Origin: a virus
Strand: one strand, 5' to 3'
IMG/VR virus record: IMGVR_UViG_3300043449_000492
Coordinates: 1 to 64,000 of that record
DNA: 64,000 bases
Shown: in pieces, positions 20,011 through 28,076 of the stretch
How the letters are laid out: each line of letters starts with the position of its first letter
How positions within the stretch are numbered: position 1 is the first letter of the stretch
The notes under the pieces: generated by a model
What the model was told of the DNA's origin: nothing
Databases searched by the model: none
What the model saw: only the letters and a program-made list of their open reading frames with translations
Made by a program: the position numbers and the translations under genes

Positions 20011-22503
20011 TTATGAGTTGTTACCTCTATTGTGATGATAACCTATCTCTGCACTTCCCGTCTCTCTGCCCTGCGCTCTTGCTGCTACTCTTGCAGCAGA
20101 CGGGCTCTTGAATGGATTAGACGATCCATGTGTTAGAGTATCAAGCCAGTTCGGTTGATCAACAAGAGGTGTTCCTGTTGCCATCTGAGTTGGCTCAGTC
20201 TTTTTAGCTTTGAGACTTGCGAAGTCAGACTTAATGTCTTGAATCGTAGATTGAAACTCTTGCATCATTTCCGTCGGAGTGTCTTGCTTTGCTCCTGCTG
20301 CAATATTTGTTGACTTCTTTTCAGGTGTTACCGTAGCTTTCTTGCTCTCACCGTCTATTGATATATTTTCATCTGTGTTCATTGTGAATAAAGGTTTTTG
20401 TTGAGCATTCACAACAACGGTATTATCTCCCTTAAGATCATTAATCGGATATGCTTTAATCTGATCTGTATTAACTGGAACTGTGCCACCTTCCGCAAGT
20501 GCTTTGACAGGTGTTGCAGGTTCTTTCTTTGCTTCTTTCTGAGGCTCTGGTGCTGGTGTTTTAGGAGCCTCTGGAGCTTTCTCTTTCTTTGCTTCTACAG
20601 TAGGCTTCGGTGCTTCTGGCTCAGGTTTCTTTTCTTCTTTCTTACCAGCTGCATTCTCAGGTCCATCTTTTTGTGTCATTTCTTTTAGTGACTTAATATG
20701 TGTAGCTGCAGTATTGTCCCTGTCATGACGAGTATTTCTTTTATTCTCTGAATCTGGAAGATTTGTTCTTTTTTCAGTTTGAGATACTTGTGGGCCGACA
20801 TTAGTATCACTATTAATCCATGCTTGAGTATGTTCAGGAGCAATACTTCTTCCAATTGAAACTGCTTGCATACTTCTCTCTGACGGTTCTCCTCCCATCA
20901 CAACTCTCATTTTTTCGCCGTTATAATCATTAATATTAACTTTATGAACACGAGGAGGTTGTCCATTAAATTGCTCTAGAATGAGAACTTCTCCTTGATC
21001 ATTCGGTTTGGTTAGAGCAATTCCTGTATGATAGTGACTCTTTCCATCCCAAGTTTTATTAGCTTCAATACCTCCTGGATGGCCGCCGTGACCATTAGGC
21101 CCATATGATGTAGTTGCAATGACGGCACCAGGTTGAATAGCGCCTACATCATCATGAAATTGCCATGTGCTGGCAGCTCCAATATTTGGAGCAAAGTGTT
21201 TACTTAGAGAAGCACATTGTTGATTTTTACCAAACTGTTTTGGAACTTCACCTTTGTATTGTGGAATTGGACCAGCTGCATTCTCTGGGCCATTAGGTTG
21301 AGTTATTCGTGCAAGAGTTCCCATGCGAGACATTTCTTCTTGGGATGCCAAGACATTCTTTCTTTCTTCGAACTGTTCTTTCGTCCAATCTCTTGTAATA
21401 GGATCATTATATGTATTTCTTGCCTGCTCAAGCATGTTCATAAGTTTTTCTGCTCGGGCTTTGCCTCCCATGGCAGCATTTCCAGCAAGACCACCATATG
21501 CACTTGCTCCGCTTGTCATAGGTACTGAAGCAAATTCATGAGCTAAGTCATTAAGTGCAGCTTCTCTATTGTTACTTTTTCCTGTCAAGTATGAGTTTAA
21601 AACGGGTCTCTTCTCTGCTGATATAAGATAACTGAATAGCTTTTCTTGTGTTGCAGCGTCGAATTTGGCATTCGGATCAACTTTTGTATATCTAACGGCA
21701 GCCCTAAGAGTTTCAGGAATGAATTGATACTTACCGACAGCAAAAAATTCACGACTACCACGGCCGCCCGCTTGCATTTGCATAACCTGACCTACTGTGA
21801 GATTTGTTAATGTGTGAGTTCGGGCAGTTGCAGGTGTATCTCCTGCAACTCCTCTATTATAAGCATTGTAATCACCCTCTCCCTTAGCAATCTCAGACTT
21901 TATATTTTCTATTGCTGGTGACGATGTTGAAGATAGAGATTTTTTCACTTCTTCATCACTAACTAGAGGAGCTTCATAATGATATACCGAATTTCCTTTA
22001 TCATCTTTAATAATGCTAATGCCAACTTGTTTTTTAACATCGTCTGGAACATTCTTGAGCCATTTCATTCGCTCATCATCAATGCCAATGTTGCCAGCTT
22101 TTAGATCGTCAAATGCTTTACGTTGTTCTGGAGATAATTGTGGAGGCGGCCTTTCTCCACGACGAGAAACCTGCGTTCTTTGCTCATTAATATCGTCTCT
22201 CCACTTTCTCTTATAACTATGAGAGTTAAAGTTTGAGCCAGCTCCTGCTGCTGTATTTTCAATCTGTTCTTCATACGATCTTTGACGAGCAGCAGAGAGT
22301 GAAGATGGAATAGCTTTAATGAATCCACTAATGTCAGGATGACGGTCAAGATAATATTTAGGAAAGAGTTCGGCAGCTTGTGTTGGAGTGAGCATAGAAA
22401 TAAGAGTCTGACCCATATTAACGTCAGTCGCAGCTTGCATTCTCTCGTTGAGATTTAATCTCTTAAGTGCTTTATAGTTTGCTTGTCTTGCCTGAAATGC
22501 CAT
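20011..22503 (-). CDS. Baseplate-associated tail protein with lysozyme-like and NlpC/P60- or CHAP-like domains
   Basis: 830 residues. Residues about 200-350 have a lysozyme/transglycosylase-like pattern (KGEGDYNAYNRG with Glu209, then FFAVGKYQFIPETLR). Residues about 420-535 look like a Cys/His peptidase-amidase (Gln-Gln-Cys430, SHYH492TGIAL, LILEQFNG). A Pro/Glu/Lys/Ala-rich linker (about 630-690) and a helical C-terminus follow. The motif GPENAAG occurs twice flanking domains. By position behind genes 26/51 it is probably the virion muralytic enzyme whose activity sits in gp5 in T4; here the spike domains are separate genes at 28.1 and 29.6 kb. Catalysis is inferred from motifs. Confidence 0.75.
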   Translation of the reverse strand: MAFQARQANYKALKRLNLNERMQAATDVNMGQTLISMLTPTQAAELFPKYYLDRHPDISGFIKAIPSSLSAARQRSYEEQIENTAAGAGSNFNSHSYKRKWRDDINEQRTQVSRRGERPPPQLSPEQRKAFDDLKAGNIGIDDERMKWLKNVPDDVKKQVGISIIKDDKGNSVYHYEAPLVSDEEVKKSLSSTSSPAIENIKSEIAKGEGDYNAYNRGVAGDTPATARTHTLTNLTVGQVMQMQAGGRGSREFFAVGKYQFIPETLRAAVRYTKVDPNAKFDAATQEKLFSYLISAEKRPVLNSYLTGKSNNREAALNDLAHEFASVPMTSGASAYGGLAGNAAMGGKARAEKLMNMLEQARNTYNDPITRDWTKEQFEERKNVLASQEEMSRMGTLARITQPNGPENAAGPIPQYKGEVPKQFGKNQQCASLSKHFAPNIGAASTWQFHDDVGAIQPGAVIATTSYGPNGHGGHPGGIEANKTWDGKSHYHTGIALTKPNDQGEVLILEQFNGQPPRVHKVNINDYNGEKMRVVMGGEPSERSMQAVSIGRSIAPEHTQAWINSDTNVGPQVSQTEKRTNLPDSENKRNTRHDRDNTAATHIKSLKEMTQKDGPENAAGKKEEKKPEPEAPKPTVEAKKEKAPEAPKTPAPEPQKEAKKEPATPVKALAEGGTVPVNTDQIKAYPINDLKGDNTVVVNAQQKPLFTMNTDENISIDGESKKATVTPEKKSTNIAAGAKQDTPTEMMQEFQSTIQDIKSDFASLKAKKTEPTQMATGTPLVDQPNWLDTLTHGSSNPFKSPSAARVAARAQGRETGSAEIGYHHNRGNNS

Positions 22504-22787
22504 TATTGTTGTCTTCTCTGTGATTGTCTCATTTGAGCCTTAAGTTCCTGCTCTCTCTGAACTCTTTCTTTTTCTTTTTCTTCTAGATAGTCCTGAAGCA
22601 GTTGAATATAGATATATCTTTCCCAAGGTATCATTTGTTCTAGAGACTCCAAACTCCAATGATGATGCTGCATCAATGCAAAGTTTGTCTTAAACACATT
22701 CTGTAATTTATCATGACCAAGTATTATAGAAAAAAATCGAGGAAGTCTGAATACCTCACTGTATGATGATATCCACACTTTGGACAA
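22503..22787 (-). CDS. 51: gp51-like baseplate hub assembly protein, probably made as a gp26-gp51 frameshift fusion
   Basis: The open frame encodes 94 residues, but its only upstream initiator is a TTG with a weak RBS inside gene 26. The recognisable part begins after the overlap: NVFKTNFALMQHHHWSLESLEQMIPWERYIYIQLLQDYLEEKEKE, which follows the gp51 pattern (LE-x-[IM]-M-P-[WF]-E-R-x-[IL]-Y-[IV]). A T7 slippery run at 22730-22736 lets ribosomes reading gene 26 shift -1 into this frame. The stop overlaps the next ATG (TAATG). Confidence 0.75.
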   Translation of the reverse strand: MSKVWISSYSEVFRLPRFFSIILGHDKLQNVFKTNFALMQHHHWSLESLEQMIPWERYIYIQLLQDYLEEKEKERVQREQELKAQMRQSQRRQQ

Positions 22788-23476
22788 TCCGCTTCAATCT
22801 TCACAACAAATGTAGGAAAGTTATCTACAAATGCTTCTAGTCTCTTATACTTTTCTTCAGTGAGACCTTCAACAAAGTCTTTTAGTTCTTTTGATGAATA
22901 GTCTTTAGCTGAATATATTCCATTCTTATCGTAAATATGTTCGATTGAATTAATAATGATAATGGTCTTCTTATCAATCTCTGGAACGTCATCAAGCTTC
23001 TTCACCAGAGTATAATTCGGATATTTCATCTTTACGCCAGAACTTTTGTCTAGCTTGATATCTGCAGTGACGCTTTCATCTTTAATAATCTCACAATCGC
23101 TAATATTCATCATTGTAGGAAACGTATGACCGCATCTATTTCCATCTTCAAGTGTGTTATTACATGTTAGATTAATCTCGACTGCTTCACCAACTGACTT
23201 AGCTCTTAGAAAGATAAAGAGAAAATCTATATCAAAGAATGGCAGCTTGTCAATATCCACATCTCCAGAAACAATGCAATTATTCAATACTTGCTTAGAT
23301 GTTGTAATCACATCTTCTAGATTATTAGCTTCAGCAGCCATGAGCAAAAGCTTTTCTTCTTTCACTGAAAACGGTCTGACCTTAATCTCTTTTCCACTTG
23401 ATGGTATCTTGACACCGTAGATGGGCACATCAATCTTAGGTAATCGCTTAACATTTGTTTCTTCAATCGGTAACAT
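22724..23476 (-). CDS. 26: Baseplate hub protein gp26
   Basis: 250 residues. The layout (IKVRPFSVKEEKLLLMA near the N-terminus, FDIDFLFIFLRAKSVGE, and a C-terminal CPKCGYHH knuckle) matches the T4 gp26 family of baseplate assembly proteins (recall: T4 base plate protein family). Four other Cys/His (CNNTLEDGNRCGH) form a second possible metal site. Its end overlaps gene 51 by 64 bp in the -1 frame, with a slippery heptamer 3 codons before the stop. Confidence 0.85.
   Translation of the reverse strand: MLPIEETNVKRLPKIDVPIYGVKIPSSGKEIKVRPFSVKEEKLLLMAAEANNLEDVITTSKQVLNNCIVSGDVDIDKLPFFDIDFLFIFLRAKSVGEAVEINLTCNNTLEDGNRCGHTFPTMMNISDCEIIKDESVTADIKLDKSSGVKMKYPNYTLVKKLDDVPEIDKKTIIIINSIEHIYDKNGIYSAKDYSSKELKDFVEGLTEEKYKRLEAFVDNFPTFVVKIEADCPKCGYHHTVRYSDFLDFFL
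22730..22736 (-). promoter_or_regulatory. -1 programmed frameshift heptamer T-TTT-TTT
   Basis: On the minus strand, gene 26 reads GAT TTT TTT CTA TAA, so T-TTT-TTT sits in the canonical X-XXY-YYZ phase. A -1 shift gives ...DFFSIILGHDKL and continues in the gene 51 frame for 75 codons, making a 324-residue product beside the 250-residue gp26. Confidence 0.7.
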
Positions 23477-23491
23477 AATTTAACTCCATAA

Positions 23492-24160
23492 TTATCCCGA
23501 ATTTCTTTGCCAAATATTTGGAATTTGTCCTGGCTCACCTCCCGGTGTAGCGTCTCTTCCTGGTCTTGTCCAGAACTGATAAATGAATGACACTGATAAT
23601 CTCAATACATCATTATCTGCCCATGTGACAGGCTGTGGAGTAACAGTAGCTGGCCATGCGTTTTGTAATGACCACATGTATGTCGCTTTTGGTGCAGTAG
23701 CTCTTAGATCACCTTCCGCTGGGGCCTCAGATAATTGAAATACTTGAATTGTTGCATAATAGTTTTTTGCATATTCAAAATTAAAGTTATTGATTGGATT
23801 AATAATACCCATCCAGTCATCAAACATTTGTCTTTCATAACCTTCAGTTCGGGTAAGAAACGACAATGAAATTTCACCAGAGTATTTCGTATTATGTGGA
23901 ACGACGAGTCCAGGTCCATAGTAACGAGTTTCTGAAACATCAAATGAACGACCAGGAAGTTCTGCAGCATCACAGAGATATGACATTTCATTGAGCATAT
24001 AATTATAGCCCAAGTCTCTTAACTTGTTATTCACACCTGCAGGAAGAATTCGGACATAGTAACGACACTGTTTTGCTAGAGCCCCATAGTTGTCTATGAT
24101 GGCTCTAAAGTTTGTCATCTGCAAATCTTTAGGAGGATTTTCGATCTTAAAAGTTGCCAT
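23492..24160 (-). CDS. 54: gp54-like baseplate/tail-tube junction protein
   Basis: 222 residues. Tube-protein-like features: NFRAIIDNYGALAKQCRYYVRI near the start, ELPGRSFDVSETRYYGP, and beta-rich segments ISLSFLTRTEGYERQMFDDWM and VLRLSVSFIYQFWT. Both T4 gp54 and gp19 have this fold; the position directly after gene 48 favours gp54, the initiator of tail-tube polymerisation. It could alternatively be a tube paralogue. ATG overlaps the gene 48 stop. Confidence 0.7.
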   Translation of the reverse strand: MATFKIENPPKDLQMTNFRAIIDNYGALAKQCRYYVRILPAGVNNKLRDLGYNYMLNEMSYLCDAAELPGRSFDVSETRYYGPGLVVPHNTKYSGEISLSFLTRTEGYERQMFDDWMGIINPINNFNFEYAKNYYATIQVFQLSEAPAEGDLRATAPKATYMWSLQNAWPATVTPQPVTWADNDVLRLSVSFIYQFWTRPGRDATPGGEPGQIPNIWQRNSG

Positions 24161-24993
24161 TAGTAGCCTTTCTCCACATCGTCTCTATCAATGATTTCCA
24201 TTTCTCTCGTTCGAATTGATAGTAGGGTAGTGACAGGATAACCATTGGTAAATGTTGAGTAGACTCCCTGTGGAGCATATTGCACCGTGACACCTGTGAT
24301 TACTTGTCGTTTCATTTTAATTAAATGTGTGTTAACATTATCTCTAAATCGCATGTCAATTTCTACTTCCGCAGGAGAACGATAAAAAAGACCTTCGTCT
24401 TTTGGTGCGGCATACGTTCTAATCTTTTTAATGATGCTTTCCATCGACTGAGATTCTTTTTCTGATCTTGGAGCAAATAGAAACGCAAAGTCAAATGTTC
24501 TTAGATGAGTTGTCTTATAGAGAACCTGAACACCAGGATTAATAGCTCTACCAGTTGCCGCTGCTGCTCCCTTAGCTGCTTGAAATGCTTTAGCCGATGC
24601 AATCTGATTAGCGAATACGTTTGTCATTGAAATATCTGCATATTCGTGGGTATCTTCAAAAGTTGGAAAGATACCCCCGCCAGCTTCTGTGGGCATGAAT
24701 AGGGCTACATTGTAGTTGTTTTGTGAAAAGCCGCCAGTATTAAAACCGCCATAGTTTGCCTGAATATTATTTCCTTGAGTGTATAGTCTGATCATCATAT
24801 AGTGCATCATATATTCGGCACCAAGATCCTCAGGAAACACATCATAACTAAATCTATAATCTGGTGTGCTATTGAACAAACCTGCGTTAGTCTTTGAAAT
24901 AAGACTGGCAGCGTCTGTTCCAGTTACAACGTCCCGGACTGTGGAAAGTGCATCACTTAAATAACTGGTAAATGTTGATGCTGAATCGACCAT
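24160..24993 (-). CDS. 48: gp48-like baseplate tail-tube cap protein
   Basis: 277 residues (T4 gp48 is longer). The N-terminal region is variable, followed by FSYDVFPEDLGAEYMMHYMMIRLY, a central Gly/Asn segment and the conserved TFDFAFLFAPRSEKESQSMESIIKKIRTYAAP block seen in gp48 of T4-like phages. RBS AAGGGAT. First gene of the minus-strand operon, 35 nt downstream of a CTAAATA box. Confidence 0.8.
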   Translation of the reverse strand: MVDSASTFTSYLSDALSTVRDVVTGTDAASLISKTNAGLFNSTPDYRFSYDVFPEDLGAEYMMHYMMIRLYTQGNNIQANYGGFNTGGFSQNNYNVALFMPTEAGGGIFPTFEDTHEYADISMTNVFANQIASAKAFQAAKGAAAATGRAINPGVQVLYKTTHLRTFDFAFLFAPRSEKESQSMESIIKKIRTYAAPKDEGLFYRSPAEVEIDMRFRDNVNTHLIKMKRQVITGVTVQYAPQGVYSTFTNGYPVTTLLSIRTREMEIIDRDDVEKGY

Positions 24994-25007
24994 TGATTAT
25001 CCCTTGG

Positions 25008-25014
25008 ATAAATA
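25008..25014 (+). promoter_or_regulatory. Candidate late promoter ATAAATA (plus strand)
   Basis: GGATAAATAGA, 33 nt before gene 4. The same decamer GGATAAATAG occurs ahead of the fibre gene at 53660. Forms a divergent pair with the minus-strand box at 25028. Confidence 0.6.
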
Positions 25015-25027
25015 GAAATACTAGATA

Positions 25028-25034
25028 TATTTAG
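25028..25034 (-). promoter_or_regulatory. Candidate late promoter CTAAATA (minus strand)
   Basis: Minus strand ACTAAATATATC; the box is 35 nt from the gene 48 start. Its transcript must run across the plus-strand box at 25008. Confidence 0.6.
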
Positions 25035-25047
25035 TAGAGGTGCGTGA

Positions 25048-25506
25048 ATGGCTACGGCTTACAAGCAGGGATTTTTTAAGCCTAGATTTCCTGAAAAGTA
25101 TATAGGTGATGTTAGTAATATTGTATATCGTTCTGGTTGGGAAAGACGAGTCATGCAGTATCTAGACGAGAATACGAATATAGCAAAGTGGTCATCAGAA
25201 GAGATTGTCATACCATATATTTCTCCCATAGATAATAGACCTCATCGTTACTTTGTCGATTTCTATGTTGAAGCAAAAGCAAGAGACGGCTCGACTAAGA
25301 AGATGATACTGGAAGTAAAGCCTGCTGCACAGACAGCTCCACCAGAAGCATCTAAGAGACGAACAAAACGCTATATCTCAGAAGTAATGACATATGGAGT
25401 TAATCAAGCAAAGTGGAACGCAGCAGTAGACTTTTGTATTGATAAAGGATGGGAATTTAAAATTATAACAGAAAACGAATTGTTCCCTAAAAAGAAGAAT
25501 AAATAG
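25048..25506 (+). CDS. 4: Head completion nuclease gp4 (gp4/gp50)
   Basis: 152 residues, the same size as T4 gp4. FFKPRFPEKYIGDVSNIVYRSGWERRVMQYLDEN is the family opening; the core has SSEE (about 50-53), RYFVDFYVEAK and MILEVKPAAQ, giving the PD-(D/E)XK/TnsA-like E...D...E-x-K active site (Asp, Glu and Lys of VDF and LEVK). In T4, gp4 completes heads after packaging. RBS GAGGTG. First plus-strand gene of the tail cluster. Confidence 0.92.
   Translation: MATAYKQGFFKPRFPEKYIGDVSNIVYRSGWERRVMQYLDENTNIAKWSSEEIVIPYISPIDNRPHRYFVDFYVEAKARDGSTKKMILEVKPAAQTAPPEASKRRTKRYISEVMTYGVNQAKWNAAVDFCIDKGWEFKIITENELFPKKKNK
25499..25505 (+). promoter_or_regulatory. ATAAATA box overlapping the gene 4 stop
   Basis: AATAAATAGC, ending only 6 nt before the next ATG. 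As a late promoter it would yield an almost leaderless message; it may be fortuitous, since the box contains the TAG stop. Confidence 0.3.
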
Positions 25507-25510
25507 CAAT

Positions 25511-26035
25511 ATGGCAGACGAAGGTAAAAAGAAATATAATGCAGATGAGCTACAGCGTTGGCTAATCGAGAAAGCCGAGCAAGCCAAATCACCTGATATT
25601 GCTCGTAAGACTATTCTATCTAATGAGCAACGTGGACGATCCACAACGATATTGGGTAGATTGTATTTCTTTAAGTATAGTCCAATCGGTAGATACACGC
25701 TTCCGAAGTATGATAGATTTCCAATGTGTGTTCCTATCGAGCGATATAATAATGGCTTTCTCGGACTCAATCTACATTATCTTCCAGCAGGATCTAGATT
25801 GTCATTGATACAAATGATGCTGTCAACGAGAAATGCGTTTGAAACATCTGATGTTACCGTTATGAAGATAAATTATCAGATGATTAAAGCTATTAATAAA
25901 TTAAATACTCTGGCTACACCTTGTATTCATCGTTATGTGTTTAATCAGGTGCGTTCAAAGTTTATCGAAATCTATCCGTCAGAATATGACAAAGCAATCC
26001 AACTACCAGTAGAAGACTGGGTATTCAATTCATAG
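25511..26035 (+). CDS. Conserved protein between genes 4 and 53, unknown
   Basis: 174 residues. LYFFKYSPIGRYTLPKYDRFPMCVPIERYNNGFLGLNLHYLP is a block that I recall from the same position in other T4-like phages (cyanophages), where the protein is unnamed or loosely annotated. The C-terminus has YPSEYDKAIQLPVEDW. Helical middle, no catalytic motif. Probably a virion assembly or DNA-packaging-linked protein by context. Confidence 0.7.
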   Translation: MADEGKKKYNADELQRWLIEKAEQAKSPDIARKTILSNEQRGRSTTILGRLYFFKYSPIGRYTLPKYDRFPMCVPIERYNNGFLGLNLHYLPAGSRLSLIQMMLSTRNAFETSDVTVMKINYQMIKAINKLNTLATPCIHRYVFNQVRSKFIEIYPSEYDKAIQLPVEDWVFNS

Positions 26036-26044
26036 GGTAAAAGA

Positions 26045-26854
26045 ATGACCATCTACAATTCATATTTTGATAAGATTCCGAAGCTTAATTATGATATCAA
26101 TAGATCACTTATGAATCCTCGTTACGAGTCGGTAACAAATATCTTTTTTCGTGTTAAATTCATTCAAGAAACAATCAATAACGTATCGTCATATTTTCTA
26201 GCGGAATTAGAAGATGGAGATACACCTGAGATTATTGCAGAAAAGGTCTATGGTGATTCTGGCGCCCATTGGATAATTACAATGGCTAATCAGATAGTAG
26301 ATCCTCAGTGGGATTGGCCATTAGATGAAGACGCTTTTCGTAAGTATTTGGTCGAGAAATATGGTTCAGTAGAATATGCACAAACGAATAATCATCATTA
26401 TGAAATGGTTGTCACCAGAACACTCAAGCCTGACATGGTTATCTCAGAGGCTCGTTATAGCGTCAATTCAAATAAATTAACAAGAAATATGCCTCAGGCT
26501 CCATACAACTATTACTTTCCATTTATTTTGACTATCGTATTTTGTGATAGCACCGACATTACAATCGATTCTACAATGTATACCGTTGATAATGGATATG
26601 AAGCGCAGGAAGGATATGGTCTACAACCAGGCTCTCTAGCCACTACACAATTCTATAATACATATGACATAGATGGTAAGACTGTCGTTGAAGTTATTAA
26701 AGGTGAACCTGTAACTTATTATGATTATGAAAATCAAATAAATGAATCCAAAAGAGTAATCAAGATAATCAAGAAAGATTATTATAGTCAGATATTGAAA
26801 GAACTTGAAACCCTGACCTCGACACAAACATCATATAGAAGACGAGTTAGCTAA
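26045..26854 (+). CDS. 53: Baseplate wedge protein gp53
   Basis: 269 residues, longer than T4 gp53 (196). The N-terminal half carries the family pattern YFDKIPKLNYD, TNIFFRVKFIQETINNVSSYFLAELEDGDTPE-IIAEKVYGDSGAHWII and NQIVDPQWDWPL. The C-terminal part (INESKRVIKIIKKDYYSQILKELETL) is an added or diverged segment. gp53 joins six wedges around the hub in T4. TAATG overlap with the next gene. Confidence 0.9.
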   Translation: MTIYNSYFDKIPKLNYDINRSLMNPRYESVTNIFFRVKFIQETINNVSSYFLAELEDGDTPEIIAEKVYGDSGAHWIITMANQIVDPQWDWPLDEDAFRKYLVEKYGSVEYAQTNNHHYEMVVTRTLKPDMVISEARYSVNSNKLTRNMPQAPYNYYFPFILTIVFCDSTDITIDSTMYTVDNGYEAQEGYGLQPGSLATTQFYNTYDIDGKTVVEVIKGEPVTYYDYENQINESKRVIKIIKKDYYSQILKELETLTSTQTSYRRRVS

Positions 26855-28074
26855 TGCCAATTAATTATGGAGTCTTAGACAACAAGGACCTGGTCCAGAT
26901 TTCTGATTTTGATATTGGAAGTGGTATACCAGATAATATGTCCGTGAAAGAGATTAATATTGTCGAGAGTCTTCTATCTCCATCAGCACAAGTTCTCGCA
27001 GTTATGCAATCGGATATCTACAATCCACCCGGTAAGAACTTTGATGATTTTAAAAATAAGGATATGTCTTTTACACTAGAGCTTAAAGGTGGATCGCAGA
27101 AAAAGATGAAGGTCAAGATGAAGACCTATCGCTTAGATAATAGAAGCTTTGTGCAGAATAATCTAAGCAATGTTGAAGAAATGGTATTTCATGCTATTGA
27201 CGAGACAGTTCTAGAAGATGCTAAATGTCTTGTCTCTAAGTCATGGAAATGTACCCAGCCTTCCAAGATAGTTAGTAGCATTCTAGAGGAATGCTTGAAA
27301 GCGGAAAACTCTGTTGTTGACAATGCTGATCCTGCAAGAGATTATATAGCTGAGAATATTCATCCATTTCGTGTCATTGCACAACAAGCGGAAGTTGCTC
27401 TCGATGGAGACGATCCATCTTTTCTTCACTTTATGACAGTTGATGAAGAAAAAGGTTCTGGTGTGCATCATTTTCAATCGCTCAAGAAACTCACTAAAGA
27501 AAGTCCTATTCAAGTCTATCAGTCTGAACCTACTCAAAAAGGAACTTATAAGAATAAGACTGCAGCTATTAGCTTCTCGTTTCCGTGCGACTTTGATTAT
27601 CTTTCCGATCTGCTTAATGGCTTAGATGAGAATGGACAAAATCAAAACTCAATGAGCACCATTGACATGGTAAAGAAGCAATTCATGAAGCTTATGGGCG
27701 GCGGAGAGGGATCCGACTCATGTGATTGTGGACTCGGGCAATATAATTATAAAGTTGCACAATCAAATAAAACATCTGCAGAGCAAAGAAATAGTTGCAA
27801 TCTAGACGTTGAAACTCACTTACTCAAAAGACAAGCTCGTATGGCTCTATTAGAGAAAGACAAGATTGCACTCAGAATTACCGTGCCATGGGATCCTGCT
27901 CTACATGCTGGTAAAGTTATTAAGTTTGAATGGAAAAACAAATATTCAGACGCTGATGTATATGGGCATGGAGATTATCTAATTGTCTCGATGATGCATA
28001 CCATTCGTATGGGAGGTTATGCAGTTACAACAATGGATTGCGTTGCTAAGACAGTAGGTGAGGGAGAGGTTTAA
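26854..28074 (+). CDS. 27: gp27-like central baseplate hub protein
   Basis: 406 residues. Beta-rich N-terminus (GVLDNKDLVQISDFDIGSG..., EINIVESLLSPSAQVLAVMQSD), central SFLHFMTVDEEKGSGVHHFQS and a C-terminal tube-like domain (ALRITVPWDPALHAGKVIKFEWKNK, GDYLIVSMMHTIRMGGYAVTTMD) match the hub proteins (gp27/gpD type) of T4-like phages. A Ser/Asp/Cys insert (GSDSCDCGLGQ) lies near residue 285. The hub trimer carries the gp5 spike, encoded next. Confidence 0.8.
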   Translation: MPINYGVLDNKDLVQISDFDIGSGIPDNMSVKEINIVESLLSPSAQVLAVMQSDIYNPPGKNFDDFKNKDMSFTLELKGGSQKKMKVKMKTYRLDNRSFVQNNLSNVEEMVFHAIDETVLEDAKCLVSKSWKCTQPSKIVSSILEECLKAENSVVDNADPARDYIAENIHPFRVIAQQAEVALDGDDPSFLHFMTVDEEKGSGVHHFQSLKKLTKESPIQVYQSEPTQKGTYKNKTAAISFSFPCDFDYLSDLLNGLDENGQNQNSMSTIDMVKKQFMKLMGGGEGSDSCDCGLGQYNYKVAQSNKTSAEQRNSCNLDVETHLLKRQARMALLEKDKIALRITVPWDPALHAGKVIKFEWKNKYSDADVYGHGDYLIVSMMHTIRMGGYAVTTMDCVAKTVGEGEV

Positions 28075-28076
28075 CT

